Notes: generated by a model from the letters alone, not told the origin. A stretch of DNA of 64,000 bases from CAILQE01 sp036745415 (GCA_036745415.1 DAIOGF010000001.1:1-64000); one strand, 5' to 3'. Counted from the first letter of the stretch, positions 1-8,168 are shown. A program made the numbers and translations.

Positions 1-2
1 GT

Positions 3-272
3 ACGTTAGATAATATAAAATACAAAACACCTTGGAATAATAAGTTTTTAAATCTAGAAATTAGAAATCTATATTTACCAAAAACATTAAATTCAACTAA
101 AATTAATATTTCTTTAAAATTAAAAAATGTTAACCAATATAATAAAAGTGGAGATTATCTAGGTAAATTAAGTATAGAAACAAATATTCCAGAAAATAGA
201 TATACATTTGATGTATATCTAAAAGATACTCCTTCAAAGCCATCATTATGGTGGCTAATAACTCATCCTTAA
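3..272 (+). CDS. 3' end of an unrecognised protein (partial)
   Basis: An open frame runs from the window edge to a TAA at 270-272 and gives the last 89 residues of a longer protein whose start lies outside the window. The visible part is rich in Asn, Lys, Ile and Leu, with alternating hydrophobic and polar residues that suggest beta strands, and it ends in W-W-L-I-T-H-P. There is no C-terminal membrane helix and no sorting signal. I do not recognise a family. The frame is supported only by its openness and amino-acid make-up in an AT-rich region. Confidence 0.5.
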   Translation, partial: TLDNIKYKTPWNNKFLNLEIRNLYLPKTLNSTKINISLKLKNVNQYNKSGDYLGKLSIETNIPENRYTFDVYLKDTPSKPSLWWLITHP

Positions 273-326
273 ATTCAAAATGCTTAACGTTGCTATTGAT
301 TTAATATATATAGATACTTATTAGAT

Positions 327-752
327 ATGAAAGAAATAGATAATTTTCCATTACAAAATGAATAAGAAGAATATTTAAAAATTATTGACTCAATCCCTGC
401 GGATTCTCAGGTCGAAATCGAATACTATCCTAATATTGCAAGAGATATGAAGGCAAAAGCTCTTGAAAAATTGAGTGCCGATAGCACTGAAGAAGAAATA
501 TCAACTGCTATTAAAAAAGCAGCCACTAAAAAATATAGCAAAAGACATGTAGAACTTGTTGAAAATGGTTTCTCGATGAATATTATTGAGCTATTTGAAA
601 AATTAGATAGCGAGGAAGAATATTCCGAAGAAATTATAAGTAAGTTAGGGGCTTACGCTTTAGTACCAGAAGAAATTAGAAGGAATGTTCATATTTCTCC
701 ATCGCTAAATGGCTATTATTATGGCGGCTTTTATAATAGCTTCGAGAGCTAA
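327..752 (+). pseudogene. Small acidic hypothetical protein interrupted by an in-frame TAA
   Basis: From ATG 327 the frame reads MKEIDNFPLQNE, meets TAA at 363-365, then continues open in the same frame to the stop at 752. The first in-frame ATG after the stop is at 447, which would leave a 101-residue protein. The 27 codons between the TAA and ATG 447 read like normal protein (EEYLKIIDSIPADSQ and onward), so the intact gene was probably 141 codons long. The product is acidic and helical with a Tyr/Gly-rich tail (NGYYYGGFYN). No family is recognised. It is either a broken gene, a gene starting at 447, or a base error turning a Glu, Gln or Lys codon into TAA. Confidence 0.5.
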
Positions 753-760
753 TTTATTCT

Positions 761-1306
761 TTAGTTCAAATTAGTAACGGTTTTAAGAGCATTCACAAAA
801 TCTGTCGTATCTTTTTCGTATTGATTTTCTGTCTGACTATTTCCGCTACAAGCACTCTGAGGATGATTATAAGTTACGAATGAAGTTTTGTTATCTAAAA
901 CTAGAGATCCTGGCTCCATAACGTTTTGATCATTATGAAATGAGTTATATGAACCGATCAATCTCGTCATGCTAGCAATACTACATCCTACACTATCTTT
1001 AATAGCAATAGACTGATAATTCTGAACGCTATATGTAATAGATTTTAGTGAATCTGGAAGTTGAAGCTGAATGCCTAGTTCTGGAATCTTAAAAGTATTG
1101 ACAGTATTCTGTACTACTGTAGTAGAACTTGCACTACCCCCCATATTCATATTACTCATGCTAGATGTGCTGGATGTGGTCGTTTTCTTAGTCTTATGGT
1201 TATTCTTATATTCTAACCATCCTCCGAGTCCTAGTATTAAGATTACTAAAACAACTAGTAATACTTCTACTGTAGAAAAACCTTTTTTATTTATTTTGGT
1301 GCCCAT
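761..1306 (-). CDS. Type IV pilin-like protein
   Basis: The 181-residue protein begins with a short basic leader and the prepilin signature K-K-G-F-S-T-V-E. Cleavage would fall between Gly9 and Phe10, leaving a mature Phe1 and Glu5. The hydrophobic helix VEVLLVVLVILILGLGGWLEY follows this site. After it comes a Ser/Thr/Met/Gly-rich linker of about 35 residues, then a small C-terminal domain with two Cys (VGCSIASM, QSACSGN) that may form a disulfide. Known prepilins of this kind are processed by PilD and assembled by a type IV pilus or pseudopilus machine. No such assembly genes are in this window. Upstream is AAGGAA, about 12 nt from the ATG. Confidence 0.8.
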   Translation of the reverse strand: MGTKINKKGFSTVEVLLVVLVILILGLGGWLEYKNNHKTKKTTTSSTSSMSNMNMGGSASSTTVVQNTVNTFKIPELGIQLQLPDSLKSITYSVQNYQSIAIKDSVGCSIASMTRLIGSYNSFHNDQNVMEPGSLVLDNKTSFVTYNHPQSACSGNSQTENQYEKDTTDFVNALKTVTNLN

Positions 1307-1360
1307 TTAATTTAATTCCTTTTTTAATAATTTGCTTATGGTTATATATTACTACAAAAT

Positions 1361-1387
1361 AAAAAAAACGAAATACTGAAATTTCGT
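1361..1387 (-). terminator. Rho-independent terminator after tRNA-Leu(TAA)
   Basis: On the minus strand a 7-bp perfect stem ACGAAAT/ATTTCGT with a 6-nt loop is followed by eight T. It lies about 20 nt beyond the 3' end of tRNA-Leu(TAA) and would end the tRNA transcript before the pilin gene. Confidence 0.8.
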
Positions 1388-1407
1388 TCTTATACATTAT
1401 CTAAAGT

Positions 1408-1495
1408 TGGTGGGCGAGGAGGGACTTGAACCCTCAAGACCTGTTATGGTCAACAGATTTTAAGTCTGTCGCGTATACCATTCCGCCACTCGCCC
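1408..1495 (-). tRNA. tRNA-Leu(TAA)
   Basis: The minus strand folds as a class II tRNA. Acceptor 5' GGGCGAG pairs with 3' CTCGCCC, followed by discriminator A and an encoded CCA. The anticodon loop reads CTTAAAA (anticodon TAA), the long variable arm is typical of Leu, and the T-loop is TTCAAGT. A terminator follows. Confidence 0.95.
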
Positions 1496-1524
1496 TGATT
1501 GATTTTAAATATTATAACACTTTT

Positions 1525-1598
1525 TGGAGGCGCGAACGAGATTCGCACTCGTGTACACGGTTTTGCAGACCGTTGCCTAACTCCTCGGCCATCGCGCC
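1525..1598 (-). tRNA. tRNA-Cys(GCA) with unusual T-loop
   Basis: Acceptor GGCGCGA pairs with TCGCGCC and CCA is encoded. The anticodon loop is CTGCAAA (anticodon GCA). The T-arm is ACGAG-TGCGAAT-CTCGT, so position 55 is G where nearly all elongator tRNAs have T (pseudouridine). The D-loop (AGGAGTTA) also lacks a clear G18-G19. It lies about 30 nt upstream, in transcription order, of tRNA-Leu(TAA). Confidence 0.93.
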
Positions 1599-1620
1599 AT
1601 GTCTTATATATTAACAAAAA

Positions 1621-2541
1621 TTAAGGTTTAAAAGTACCTCTATTACCTAAATAAATAACATTCTTGGAATTTTCGGTAGAATAATTCTTTTGAAGATATA
1701 CATCGATCTTAAATTTACTAGCAAAATCTTTAGCTTGATTAGATTTTAATAACAAGAAACAACTTGCAAGAATATCTGCTTTTATTGGGTCGGGGCATAC
1801 TACTGTAGCAGTTAAAATATCTGATTCCGAAGAAGCTTCGGTCTTAGGATTAATAATATGATTCCAGGTATTGGTTGATCTTCTGTTAGTTCCAGATGTA
1901 GCAATAGCTAGATATTTACCTTTGTTATCCACATAGCTAGAAATTTCCTCGTTAGTTCCACTTTCAATGAATATTTTCCAGGAATGATCTGCTTCCTGAA
2001 ATCCATCCGCCACAATATCTCCACCTAAACTAATCCAATATCCATCAAATTCATTTTCTAAAATCTTAGATAACTTATCTAATAAATATCCCTTGCCTAT
2101 TCCTCCAAGATCTAATGCTGAGTCTTTAGGAATCGTTAATTTATTTTTTACAATCTTAAGCTTATTTATATCTTTTATTTTTCTAGTAGAGAAATCTAGA
2201 TCTTCATCAAAAATATTAGGATTTGGCCAAGATCCCTTATATCCTACACTTTGAAGTAATGGAAGTATAAAAGGATTATATAGCCCATCGGTTGCTTTAG
2301 AATATTCTATTGCCTTATCTAAAATATCTTTCAATTCTTTAGATATCTCAATATCGCTACCCGCATTTATATTTATATAACTAAGCTCACTGCTTTTTAT
2401 AAATCTTGAGTATCTAGCCTCAAATACTTCAACAACACTCCAAAGATTATTAAAGAACTTCTTAGTCTTTTTTTCATCTTTGGAGTTTATTGTAATTAAA
2501 CAATCTGTACCTAAAGCTCTTCTAGTATCTTGGTATATCAC
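1621..2541 (-). CDS. apbE: ApbE-family FAD:protein FMN transferase
   Basis: The 306-residue protein carries the ApbE signatures in order: A-T-D-G-L-Y-N-P-F, L-D-L-G-G-I-G-K-G-Y, S-L-G-G-D-I, A-T-S-G-T-N-R-R, N-H-I-I-N-P-K-T and the metal-site region P-I-K-A-D-I-L-A-S. Known ApbE enzymes move FMN from FAD onto a Thr or Ser of partner proteins, usually outside the membrane. No signal peptide or lipobox is visible, which differs from many secreted ApbE proteins. It is the last gene of an apparent operon with a small anchored protein (2557-2994) and a MacB-type exporter. No FMN-binding target domain is visible in those neighbours, so the substrate is unknown. Confidence 0.88.
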   Translation of the reverse strand: MIYQDTRRALGTDCLITINSKDEKKTKKFFNNLWSVVEVFEARYSRFIKSSELSYININAGSDIEISKELKDILDKAIEYSKATDGLYNPFILPLLQSVGYKGSWPNPNIFDEDLDFSTRKIKDINKLKIVKNKLTIPKDSALDLGGIGKGYLLDKLSKILENEFDGYWISLGGDIVADGFQEADHSWKIFIESGTNEEISSYVDNKGKYLAIATSGTNRRSTNTWNHIINPKTEASSESDILTATVVCPDPIKADILASCFLLLKSNQAKDFASKFKIDVYLQKNYSTENSKNVIYLGNRGTFKP

Positions 2542-2556
2542 TAGAATATATTCTAA

Positions 2557-2994
2557 CTAGTTTGTTGGTGCTTGGGTAGGTGCCGCAGGATTAACCATAA
2601 TCCTAATAGCATTATTAGAACTATCTCCACTAACTACTACATTACTTCCAACTGTTATGCTGGAAATATCTGAGGTTGCACCATTATTTAATACCTGAGT
2701 AGAAGAAGTCACATTAAATGTCTTAGTATTTCCAGTTCTTAGATCATTCACTGATATAGAGCTCGAAGAAACACTAGTAACTGCACCGAAAGCTCGGTTA
2801 GCATTATTTCTCATGCCAGATCCATATCCGCCACCGAATCCATTTGAGTATAGAGATGCAGTATTTTTATTGCCATGACCCTTAACCGCTTCTCCTGCAA
2901 GAAAAGATACTAGCATTAGCGCAAGCACCACAAGACCATAAAGCAATTGCTTCTTGTCCACCCTGATTGTATTAGAAGATTTTTTTTCTTCCAT
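2557..2994 (-). CDS. Small membrane-anchored extracellular protein (DUF5666-like)
   Basis: The protein has 145 residues. A cytoplasmic basic segment leads into one membrane helix (LLYGLVVLALMLVSFLAGEAV, about residues 18-38). A Gly/Asn linker follows (YSNGFGGGYGSG), then a compact beta domain of the type G-A-V-T-S-V-S-S-S-S-I-S-V and a Pro/Ala/Gln tail. The domain resembles DUF5666/OB-like repeats in outline only. Its ATG shares one base with the TAA of the ATPase gene, so it is translationally coupled to the exporter. It could be a periplasm-side adaptor or a cargo. No FMN-acceptor motif was seen. Confidence 0.7.
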   Translation of the reverse strand: MEEKKSSNTIRVDKKQLLYGLVVLALMLVSFLAGEAVKGHGNKNTASLYSNGFGGGYGSGMRNNANRAFGAVTSVSSSSISVNDLRTGNTKTFNVTSSTQVLNNGATSDISSITVGSNVVVSGDSSNNAIRIMVNPAAPTQAPTN

Positions 2995-3671
2995 TATTTT
3001 AATCCTTTCTTTAATTTACCGTCATCTAATTTATATACTTCATCAGCCTTACCCGCTATTTCTAAATCGTGAGTAACAGCAATAATTGTTGTCTTCTCAC
3101 TTTTAGCTAGTGAATGAAGTAAATCAAAAATAACTTTACCTGTCTGAGAATCTAAATTACCAGTAGGTTCATCTGCAAGAATTAATTTAGGGTTATTTGC
3201 TAGACTTCTTGCAATTGCAACACGTTGTTGTTGACCACCTGAAAGTTTTCCTGGTCTTCGAAGCATTTCTGTGTCATTTAAACCTACTTGCATAAGTAGC
3301 GCTTTAGCTCGATCTTTTCTAGATCTTGTTGGATATTTACCAAATTCCATAGCAAGCATTACATTCTCTATGGCATTTAGATTAGGTATTAGGTTGTATC
3401 CCTGGAATATAAATCCTATCTTTTTGGCTCTGTATTCATTTAGTTCTTTTCCGGAAATCTTAGCAATATCGATTCCGTCTACCTCAATACTTCCTGAGTT
3501 AGGCTTATCTAAAGCTCCAAGTAGAGTAAGTAGAGTACTCTTACCGCTACCACTTCTACCTATAATACTTACGAATTTTCCTTCACCCACACTGAAAGAT
3601 ACGTCGTTGACTGCTTTAACTACAGTATCTCCAGATTTGAATTCTCTACTTAATTTATCTACTTTTAACAT
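2994..3671 (-). CDS. ABC transporter ATPase, MacB/LolD type
   Basis: At 225 residues it is a single nucleotide-binding domain. It shows Walker A (G-R-S-G-S-G-K-S-T), a Q-loop, the signature L-S-G-G-Q-Q-Q-R, Walker B (L-I-L-A-D-E-P-T-G-N-L-D) and the switch His (V-T-H-D). This pattern marks the MacB/LolD/FtsE branch, which drives extracytoplasmic conformational change rather than substrate passage through the membrane. It is followed directly upstream by its permease (3675-4994). Confidence 0.92.
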   Translation of the reverse strand: MLKVDKLSREFKSGDTVVKAVNDVSFSVGEGKFVSIIGRSGSGKSTLLTLLGALDKPNSGSIEVDGIDIAKISGKELNEYRAKKIGFIFQGYNLIPNLNAIENVMLAMEFGKYPTRSRKDRAKALLMQVGLNDTEMLRRPGKLSGGQQQRVAIARSLANNPKLILADEPTGNLDSQTGKVIFDLLHSLAKSEKTTIIAVTHDLEIAGKADEVYKLDDGKLKKGLK

Positions 3672-3674
3672 ATT

Positions 3675-4994
3675 TTACTCCACTCTCATTACTTCGGCAG
3701 GCTTAATTCTTGCTATAAACATTGAAGCAAGCGCACTCCCGATTACTGCTATTACTAATGCAATAAGTAGTCCATAAAGTAATACGTTCCATCCTACTAC
3801 TGCATGAAGATTACTCAAGTTATTTCTAATTCCTCCAAGGAATCGCCCTCCTCCACCACCAAATCCTCTGTTGGCCATAGAGCTACTTGAGCTGCTATTG
3901 TTTGCAAGAAGTGTAGTTATTGAATTAGAGCTAAGGAAACCTACAACCATACCAACTAATGCCCCCATGAATGTAAGGGTAGTAGCTTCTGTAACGAATT
4001 GCTCCATTACTTTAGCGTTAGAGGCTCCTATAGCTTTTAGAACTCCTATTTCTCTTCGTCTTTCACGAACTATCATAACCATAGTAAGGAAGATAATTAC
4101 ACCTCCAGAAACAGTGGCCGCTATAAGACTTATTACACTAATAGACTGGATATTTTGCAGTGGCGTAATACTATTTTGTGCTTGTTGAGCTGAATTAGTT
4201 ACATCCGCAGCGCTACCCAATACATTTTTAACTACATTTGTAACTGAGTCTACGTTACTTATTGAATCAACTGTTAATATAATTTCGGTTAGTTGACCTT
4301 GTTGAGTAGAAAGGTTTTGTAAAGTAGCAAGCGGCATTAGTACTTGGTTGTTTGCAAATGATGTGCTTGCCGTATAGATTCCAACGACTTTAATTGAGGT
4401 ATTGTATGCCGTAAAAGTAGAACCTACTTTTAGGTTATTTTTAGACGCAAGTGACGATCCGATAATAGCAACATCATCTGTAGAATTTCCATTAAACAAA
4501 GCCCCACTAGTTAATGAAACAGTCTCGCCGTTTCTAGTTGCTAGCGAGCTTATTGCGTTAGCACTATTGGTGCCGAGTGCATTTACCGGCGGAGTGAAGT
4601 TAAGGTTTCCTGAAAAATTAGAGTTAGGATTTGAATTAAATCTCCTACCTAAACTACCGGCATCTATAGCTGAAACTAAATTACTATTTGTATTATTAAA
4701 TCTATCGCTTATTGTTTCTACGGCTGATGAAACATGAGCTAATTTACTGACTTGGTTTGCCTGAGTGTTAGTTAATGGATTTCCTCCTCCTTGGAAACCA
4801 TTTACACCGGCCGGAGAAATAATTACGTTATTTCCCACGTTTGCCTTAATTGAAGCTATTTTCTTGGATACGGTTTGGTGCGCAACCAGCATAGCTATTG
4901 ATAAACCTACACTAAGTCCGAGGATAAAGACTATAGAAAAGGTTCTAATTAAATTTCTAAATGCATTTCTAATTCCTCTTGTATATGTATTCAT
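3675..4994 (-). CDS. MacB-type ABC permease
   Basis: This 439-residue permease has an N-terminal helix (FSIVFILGLSVGLSIAMLVA), a long extracytoplasmic domain (about residues 45-280) and three C-terminal helices. The typical FtsX-domain loop R-E-R-R-R-E-I-G-V-L-K-A-I-G-A-S lies between the first two of these helices. A Ser/Gly-rich insert (NNSSSSSSMANRGFGGGGG) sits in the last external loop. With the ATPase it forms a half-transporter of the MacB/YknZ kind, usually exporting peptides or lipids or acting in stress sensing. It probably heads the operon that ends with apbE. Confidence 0.88.
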   Translation of the reverse strand: MNTYTRGIRNAFRNLIRTFSIVFILGLSVGLSIAMLVAHQTVSKKIASIKANVGNNVIISPAGVNGFQGGGNPLTNTQANQVSKLAHVSSAVETISDRFNNTNSNLVSAIDAGSLGRRFNSNPNSNFSGNLNFTPPVNALGTNSANAISSLATRNGETVSLTSGALFNGNSTDDVAIIGSSLASKNNLKVGSTFTAYNTSIKVVGIYTASTSFANNQVLMPLATLQNLSTQQGQLTEIILTVDSISNVDSVTNVVKNVLGSAADVTNSAQQAQNSITPLQNIQSISVISLIAATVSGGVIIFLTMVMIVRERRREIGVLKAIGASNAKVMEQFVTEATTLTFMGALVGMVVGFLSSNSITTLLANNSSSSSSMANRGFGGGGGRFLGGIRNNLSNLHAVVGWNVLLYGLLIALVIAVIGSALASMFIARIKPAEVMRVE

Positions 4995-5037
4995 ATACCA
5001 TTCAATATACTCTTAGGTTGCTTAAAAAAAACTTAAG

Positions 5038-5748
5038 TTATCTTGGTCTAGTGCTGGCGAACTCATTAGCTTTATTTTCAAGTGAATCATCTAGATCTGT
5101 TAAATTGAATTCACTTTGATGTTTTTTTACTGCTCTTATTATTAATTCATCGGTAAGTTTAGGATTCTTGGGCAGCAGTGGTCCATGCATATACGAACCA
5201 AAGACATTATTTAAAATACAACCTTCATTTTTGGAAGCCGAATTATTTCCGCTACCCTTTATTACTTTGGCTAGTGGGTGAGCATCCTTATTTAAAAATG
5301 TTTCACCACTATGATTCTCATATCCAACTAATATTCCAAAATCTGAATCGGCTACGACGTTTCCAATAAGTCTTTTATCTCCTGCCTTCGTAGTCACAGG
5401 AAGAACTCCAATACCTTCGATTGTAATATTTTTATTAGTTATAAATTTATCTCCGAATAATTGATACATTCCACATATCATGAGCATTACAACACCGTCA
5501 TTAGCCATCTTTCTAATTTGATCTTTTTTCATAAGCAAATCTTCTTGAACTAAGAACTGACCTGAATCTTGACCGCCTCCACCGATAATAATGTCGGCAT
5601 CATTAGGCAGACTATCTCCAACATTCACTACAGTAGTCTTATATTCAATTCCCCGTTTCTTTAACCTATATTCAATTGCCTCAACATTTCCATTGTCACC
5701 ATAGATATTCATCTCCTTTTGATATAAATGGACTATATGTAATTTCAT
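5038..5748 (-). CDS. gatD: Lipid II isoglutaminyl synthase, glutamine amidotransferase subunit GatD
   Basis: The protein is a 236-residue class I (CobQ/CobB-type) glutaminase. The nucleophile is Cys92 in L-M-I-C-G-M-Y-Q and the His is His188 in S-Y-M-H-G-P-L-L. The oxyanion region G-G-G-G-Q-D-S is present. In Gram-positive bacteria GatD supplies ammonia to MurT, which amidates D-Glu of lipid II to D-isoglutamine. Its ATG overlaps the TGA of murT (5745-5748), the usual coupled order. Confidence 0.93.
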   Translation of the reverse strand: MKLHIVHLYQKEMNIYGDNGNVEAIEYRLKKRGIEYKTTVVNVGDSLPNDADIIIGGGGQDSGQFLVQEDLLMKKDQIRKMANDGVVMLMICGMYQLFGDKFITNKNITIEGIGVLPVTTKAGDKRLIGNVVADSDFGILVGYENHSGETFLNKDAHPLAKVIKGSGNNSASKNEGCILNNVFGSYMHGPLLPKNPKLTDELIIRAVKKHQSEFNLTDLDDSLENKANEFASTRPR

Positions 5749-7016
5749 AGACCAACCTCTTCGAAATTCTCTACTTTATCTTTAAGAATGTTTCTAATTT
5801 CTAACATCGCAGTATACGTACAATAAATTATGGCCTTCTGGTTTTTCTCCAATTTAGATATATCTTTAATTAATTCTTGAAGGCTAGAACACGTGTTGCT
5901 GTCTATATCCAGAAGCTTAAGCCTTAGCGCCATGTCTAAATACCTAATTCCACCAACATAAATTTTAAGGTTTTTAAGTACCTTAAAGTTAACATCATAT
6001 AACCATGAAACATCTCTGCCGTCTGAATAGTTATCGTTTATAACAATTCCTACTTTATCGAAATGATGATCGGAAGTAATATTTAAAGCTTGGTTAAAAC
6101 CTGATGGATTTTTAACTAATTGAAGCTGCAGACTAACGCCATTTTTTAATTCAAGAACTTCACCTCTTCCAAATGCAGGTCTAAATTCTGATAAAACTTT
6201 TGTGACCTTATCATAATCAACTTCACTAATGATGGCATTTAAGCCTGCTATGGCCGCAACTATATTAACTGCATTATACGAGCCAGTTAATTTAAAAGGC
6301 AACTCGCGCTTCATGTCTGCATTAATTACTAATTTATTTTCATTAAATGACAAAAGCTCAACATCTGGCCTGTGGGCCTCAAAGAAATTAACATCCTTAG
6401 AATAATGTTGATCATCGCTTATGAATATATCTTTGAGTTTTGAGCTGTAACCATACCAATATATTTCTCTATTTTTTACTTGATCTGAAATTTTGGAAAT
6501 TCTTGGATCATTCGAATTTAAAACAATGAAATCTTTTGAGCTCTTGGCAATTTTAGCGACAAGCTCTGCGGTTTGATCAATTTCACCAAAGCGATCTAGT
6601 TGATCTCTTAGGATATTGAGAGCTATAACGCCTCTTGGTCTTGAGTAATTAACAAATCTTACTCCGTGAGCTTCATCTAATTCGAGAACGGCCACGTCGT
6701 AATCTAGTTTATTGGTTAGAGAGGTTTTATCTAAAACTAGAGAAATTATACCTCTTACAAAATTACCCCCTGTTTGATTTGAGAGAACTCTTAGACCCTG
6801 CGCGCTAAGTAAGCTACTTAAAAGTTTAGTGGTAGTAGTTTTTCCATTAGTTCCAGTTACTATGATCACACCATTAGGTAATTTAGATAATTTAGAATCT
6901 AGAAATTTAGGGTTCAATTTTTCAATTATTAATCCCGGTAGCGTGTTGGCATTCCTACCGAGCAACCTCATTAGAAATATTACGGTCTTACCAATGATTA
7001 GAGAGACGTAATTCAT
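5745..7016 (-). CDS. murT: Lipid II isoglutaminyl synthase, Mur-ligase subunit MurT
   Basis: This 423-residue Mur-ligase-like protein has the ATP loop G-T-N-G-K-T-T-T-T-K, the central-domain Glu/His region (LELDEAHG) and a C-terminal DUF1727 domain. That last domain holds N-D-N-Y-S-D-G-R-D-V-S-W, where the Asp is thought to complete the GatD catalytic triad. The family normally has a Cys4 zinc ribbon in the middle domain. Here the corresponding stretch (about residues 190-225) has no Cys at all, so the ribbon is lost or replaced. It pairs with gatD. Confidence 0.92.
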   Translation of the reverse strand: MNYVSLIIGKTVIFLMRLLGRNANTLPGLIIEKLNPKFLDSKLSKLPNGVIIVTGTNGKTTTTKLLSSLLSAQGLRVLSNQTGGNFVRGIISLVLDKTSLTNKLDYDVAVLELDEAHGVRFVNYSRPRGVIALNILRDQLDRFGEIDQTAELVAKIAKSSKDFIVLNSNDPRISKISDQVKNREIYWYGYSSKLKDIFISDDQHYSKDVNFFEAHRPDVELLSFNENKLVINADMKRELPFKLTGSYNAVNIVAAIAGLNAIISEVDYDKVTKVLSEFRPAFGRGEVLELKNGVSLQLQLVKNPSGFNQALNITSDHHFDKVGIVINDNYSDGRDVSWLYDVNFKVLKNLKIYVGGIRYLDMALRLKLLDIDSNTCSSLQELIKDISKLEKNQKAIIYCTYTAMLEIRNILKDKVENFEEVGL

Positions 7017-7059
7017 TGAGTTAATTATATCTTATTTGTTAGTTATTAAACTTTTTAGA

Positions 7060-7212
7060 TTACTTAACGTCTACGAATCTATCTAAAATAAAGAAGCTTA
7101 ATTGGCCTGGAATTTGCTCTACTTGCTCTATTGAAACTTCTTCTACCTGAACAGTAGGTGTAATAACAGGATACTCCTTAAAATCTTCACCAAAATTAAA
7201 TCTTTCTTGCAT
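7060..7212 (-). CDS. 50-residue hypothetical protein
   Basis: A small frame begins at ATG 7212 behind a strong AGAGGGG Shine-Dalgarno 7 nt away. It encodes an acidic 50-residue peptide starting MQERFNFGEDFKEY and ending FFILDRFVDVK. It is divergent from the rhodopsin gene, with about 160 bp between them. No homology is recognised. Support is the ribosome binding site and the normal codon make-up. Confidence 0.55.
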   Translation of the reverse strand: MQERFNFGEDFKEYPVITPTVQVEEVSIEQVEQIPGQLSFFILDRFVDVK

Positions 7213-7298
7213 ACATTTACCCCTCTTTTAATTAAATAATATTCTAAATTAATATTGCCATTCAGACAAATAATTTTTCTTATAGTAGTTATGCTTTG

Positions 7299-7304
7299 TT
7301 GACA
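7299..7304 (+). promoter_or_regulatory. Possible -35 box upstream of the rhodopsin gene
   Basis: TTGACA matches the sigma-70 -35 consensus exactly. No good -10 lies at 16-18 nt; the nearest candidate is TATGTT at 7326-7331, with a 21-nt spacer. The true start point is therefore uncertain. Confidence 0.3.
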
Positions 7305-7374
7305 ATTTTACTATGGTATTTTGCTTATGTTAGTTCTAAAGTGGAAGTATATATAAATTTTAAAAGGAGTATAT

Positions 7375-8103
7375 ATGGACACAAGTTCATGGCTATGGGT
7401 TGGAACCATAGGAATGGCACTAGGAAGCTTAGTCTTGGCTTACCTTGGCTTTAATCTTCGAAAAGAAGATAGACATCACGCTGCATTAGCGGTAGGTATT
7501 ACTTTAGTAGCAGCAACAGCTTACTACGCAATGGTACATAATTTCGGAGACTTAATGGTTTCTGGAACAACTGTTCAATCAGCTCGATACATTGACTGGT
7601 TAGTAACAACACCAATGCTATTACTAAGCTTGGGCCTAGTCGGCCTACCATCAAAGGTTAAGAACCGAGGATGGACAATGGCAACATTAGTATTCTTAGA
7701 CGTATACATGATTGTTACAGGTTTCTTAGCAACATTAGTAGACTCAAGTACAAAATGGGTATGGTTTAGCTTATCTACTCTAGCTCTTCTTCTAATTGCC
7801 TACATCTTATATGTAGTAATTATGAAGGAAGTTAAAGCTTCTGCTAATCCTAAATTAGGTAAACTATATGTAATGTTAGCTTCTTACCTTTCTGTACTAT
7901 GGTTATTCTACCCACTTGTATGGTACTTAGGTGGAAACGGTCAAAACAAATTAGATTTCAAATCTGAAAATATGCTTTATGCTGTATTAGACTTACTAGC
8001 TAAAGTTGGATTCGGAATTCTATTAGTTTGGGGTGTTAGAAACTTAGCTAAGAGTTCAAATCCTAAAGCTGGTGAATCTACAGTAGAATCACTAGAAAAG
8101 TAA
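7375..8103 (+). CDS. Type-1 (microbial) rhodopsin, D-T-S motif proton pump
   Basis: The 242-residue protein has seven hydrophobic helices. Helix C reads A-R-Y-I-D-W-L-V-T-T-P-M-L-L-L-S, giving Arg71, Asp74 (proton acceptor), Thr78 and Ser85 (donor position). Helix G has D206-L-L-A-K210, with Lys210 the retinal Schiff-base site and Asp206 its counterion. Known Asp/Thr pumps move protons outward in light; Ser at the donor position is reported for Saccharibacteria rhodopsins. Leu82 sits at the proteorhodopsin tuning position and predicts green absorption. By my alignment, Phe131 occupies the site that is Gly in carotenoid-antenna rhodopsins. AAGGAG (7364-7369) precedes the ATG by 5 nt. No retinal-synthesis gene is in this window. 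Confidence 0.95.
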   Translation: MDTSSWLWVGTIGMALGSLVLAYLGFNLRKEDRHHAALAVGITLVAATAYYAMVHNFGDLMVSGTTVQSARYIDWLVTTPMLLLSLGLVGLPSKVKNRGWTMATLVFLDVYMIVTGFLATLVDSSTKWVWFSLSTLALLLIAYILYVVIMKEVKASANPKLGKLYVMLASYLSVLWLFYPLVWYLGGNGQNKLDFKSENMLYAVLDLLAKVGFGILLVWGVRNLAKSSNPKAGESTVESLEK

Positions 8104-8126
8104 GTATTTAAAAAAGACTAAAACTT

Positions 8127-8154
8127 GAGAGGCGTTAATTGCCTCTCTTTTTTT
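8127..8154 (+). terminator. Rho-independent terminator after the rhodopsin gene
   Basis: A perfect 7-bp stem GAGAGGC/GCCTCTC with a 7-nt loop is followed by seven T, 23 nt past the rhodopsin stop. It isolates the rhodopsin as a single-gene transcript. Confidence 0.92.
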
Positions 8155-8155
8155 G

Positions 8156-8161
8156 TATAAT
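8156..8161 (+). promoter_or_regulatory. -10 box giving a leaderless mRNA for the epimerase gene
   Basis: TATAAT ends 7 nt before the ATG at 8169, so transcription would start at or next to the A of the start codon. No ribosome binding site exists between them. No clear -35 is visible. Confidence 0.65.
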
Positions 8162-8168
8162 ATAAATA

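Noticed and set aside
3271..5016. Long open frames on the plus strand opposite the MacB-type exporter
   Set aside because: They are antisense shadows of strongly supported genes and show no motifs or ribosome binding sites.
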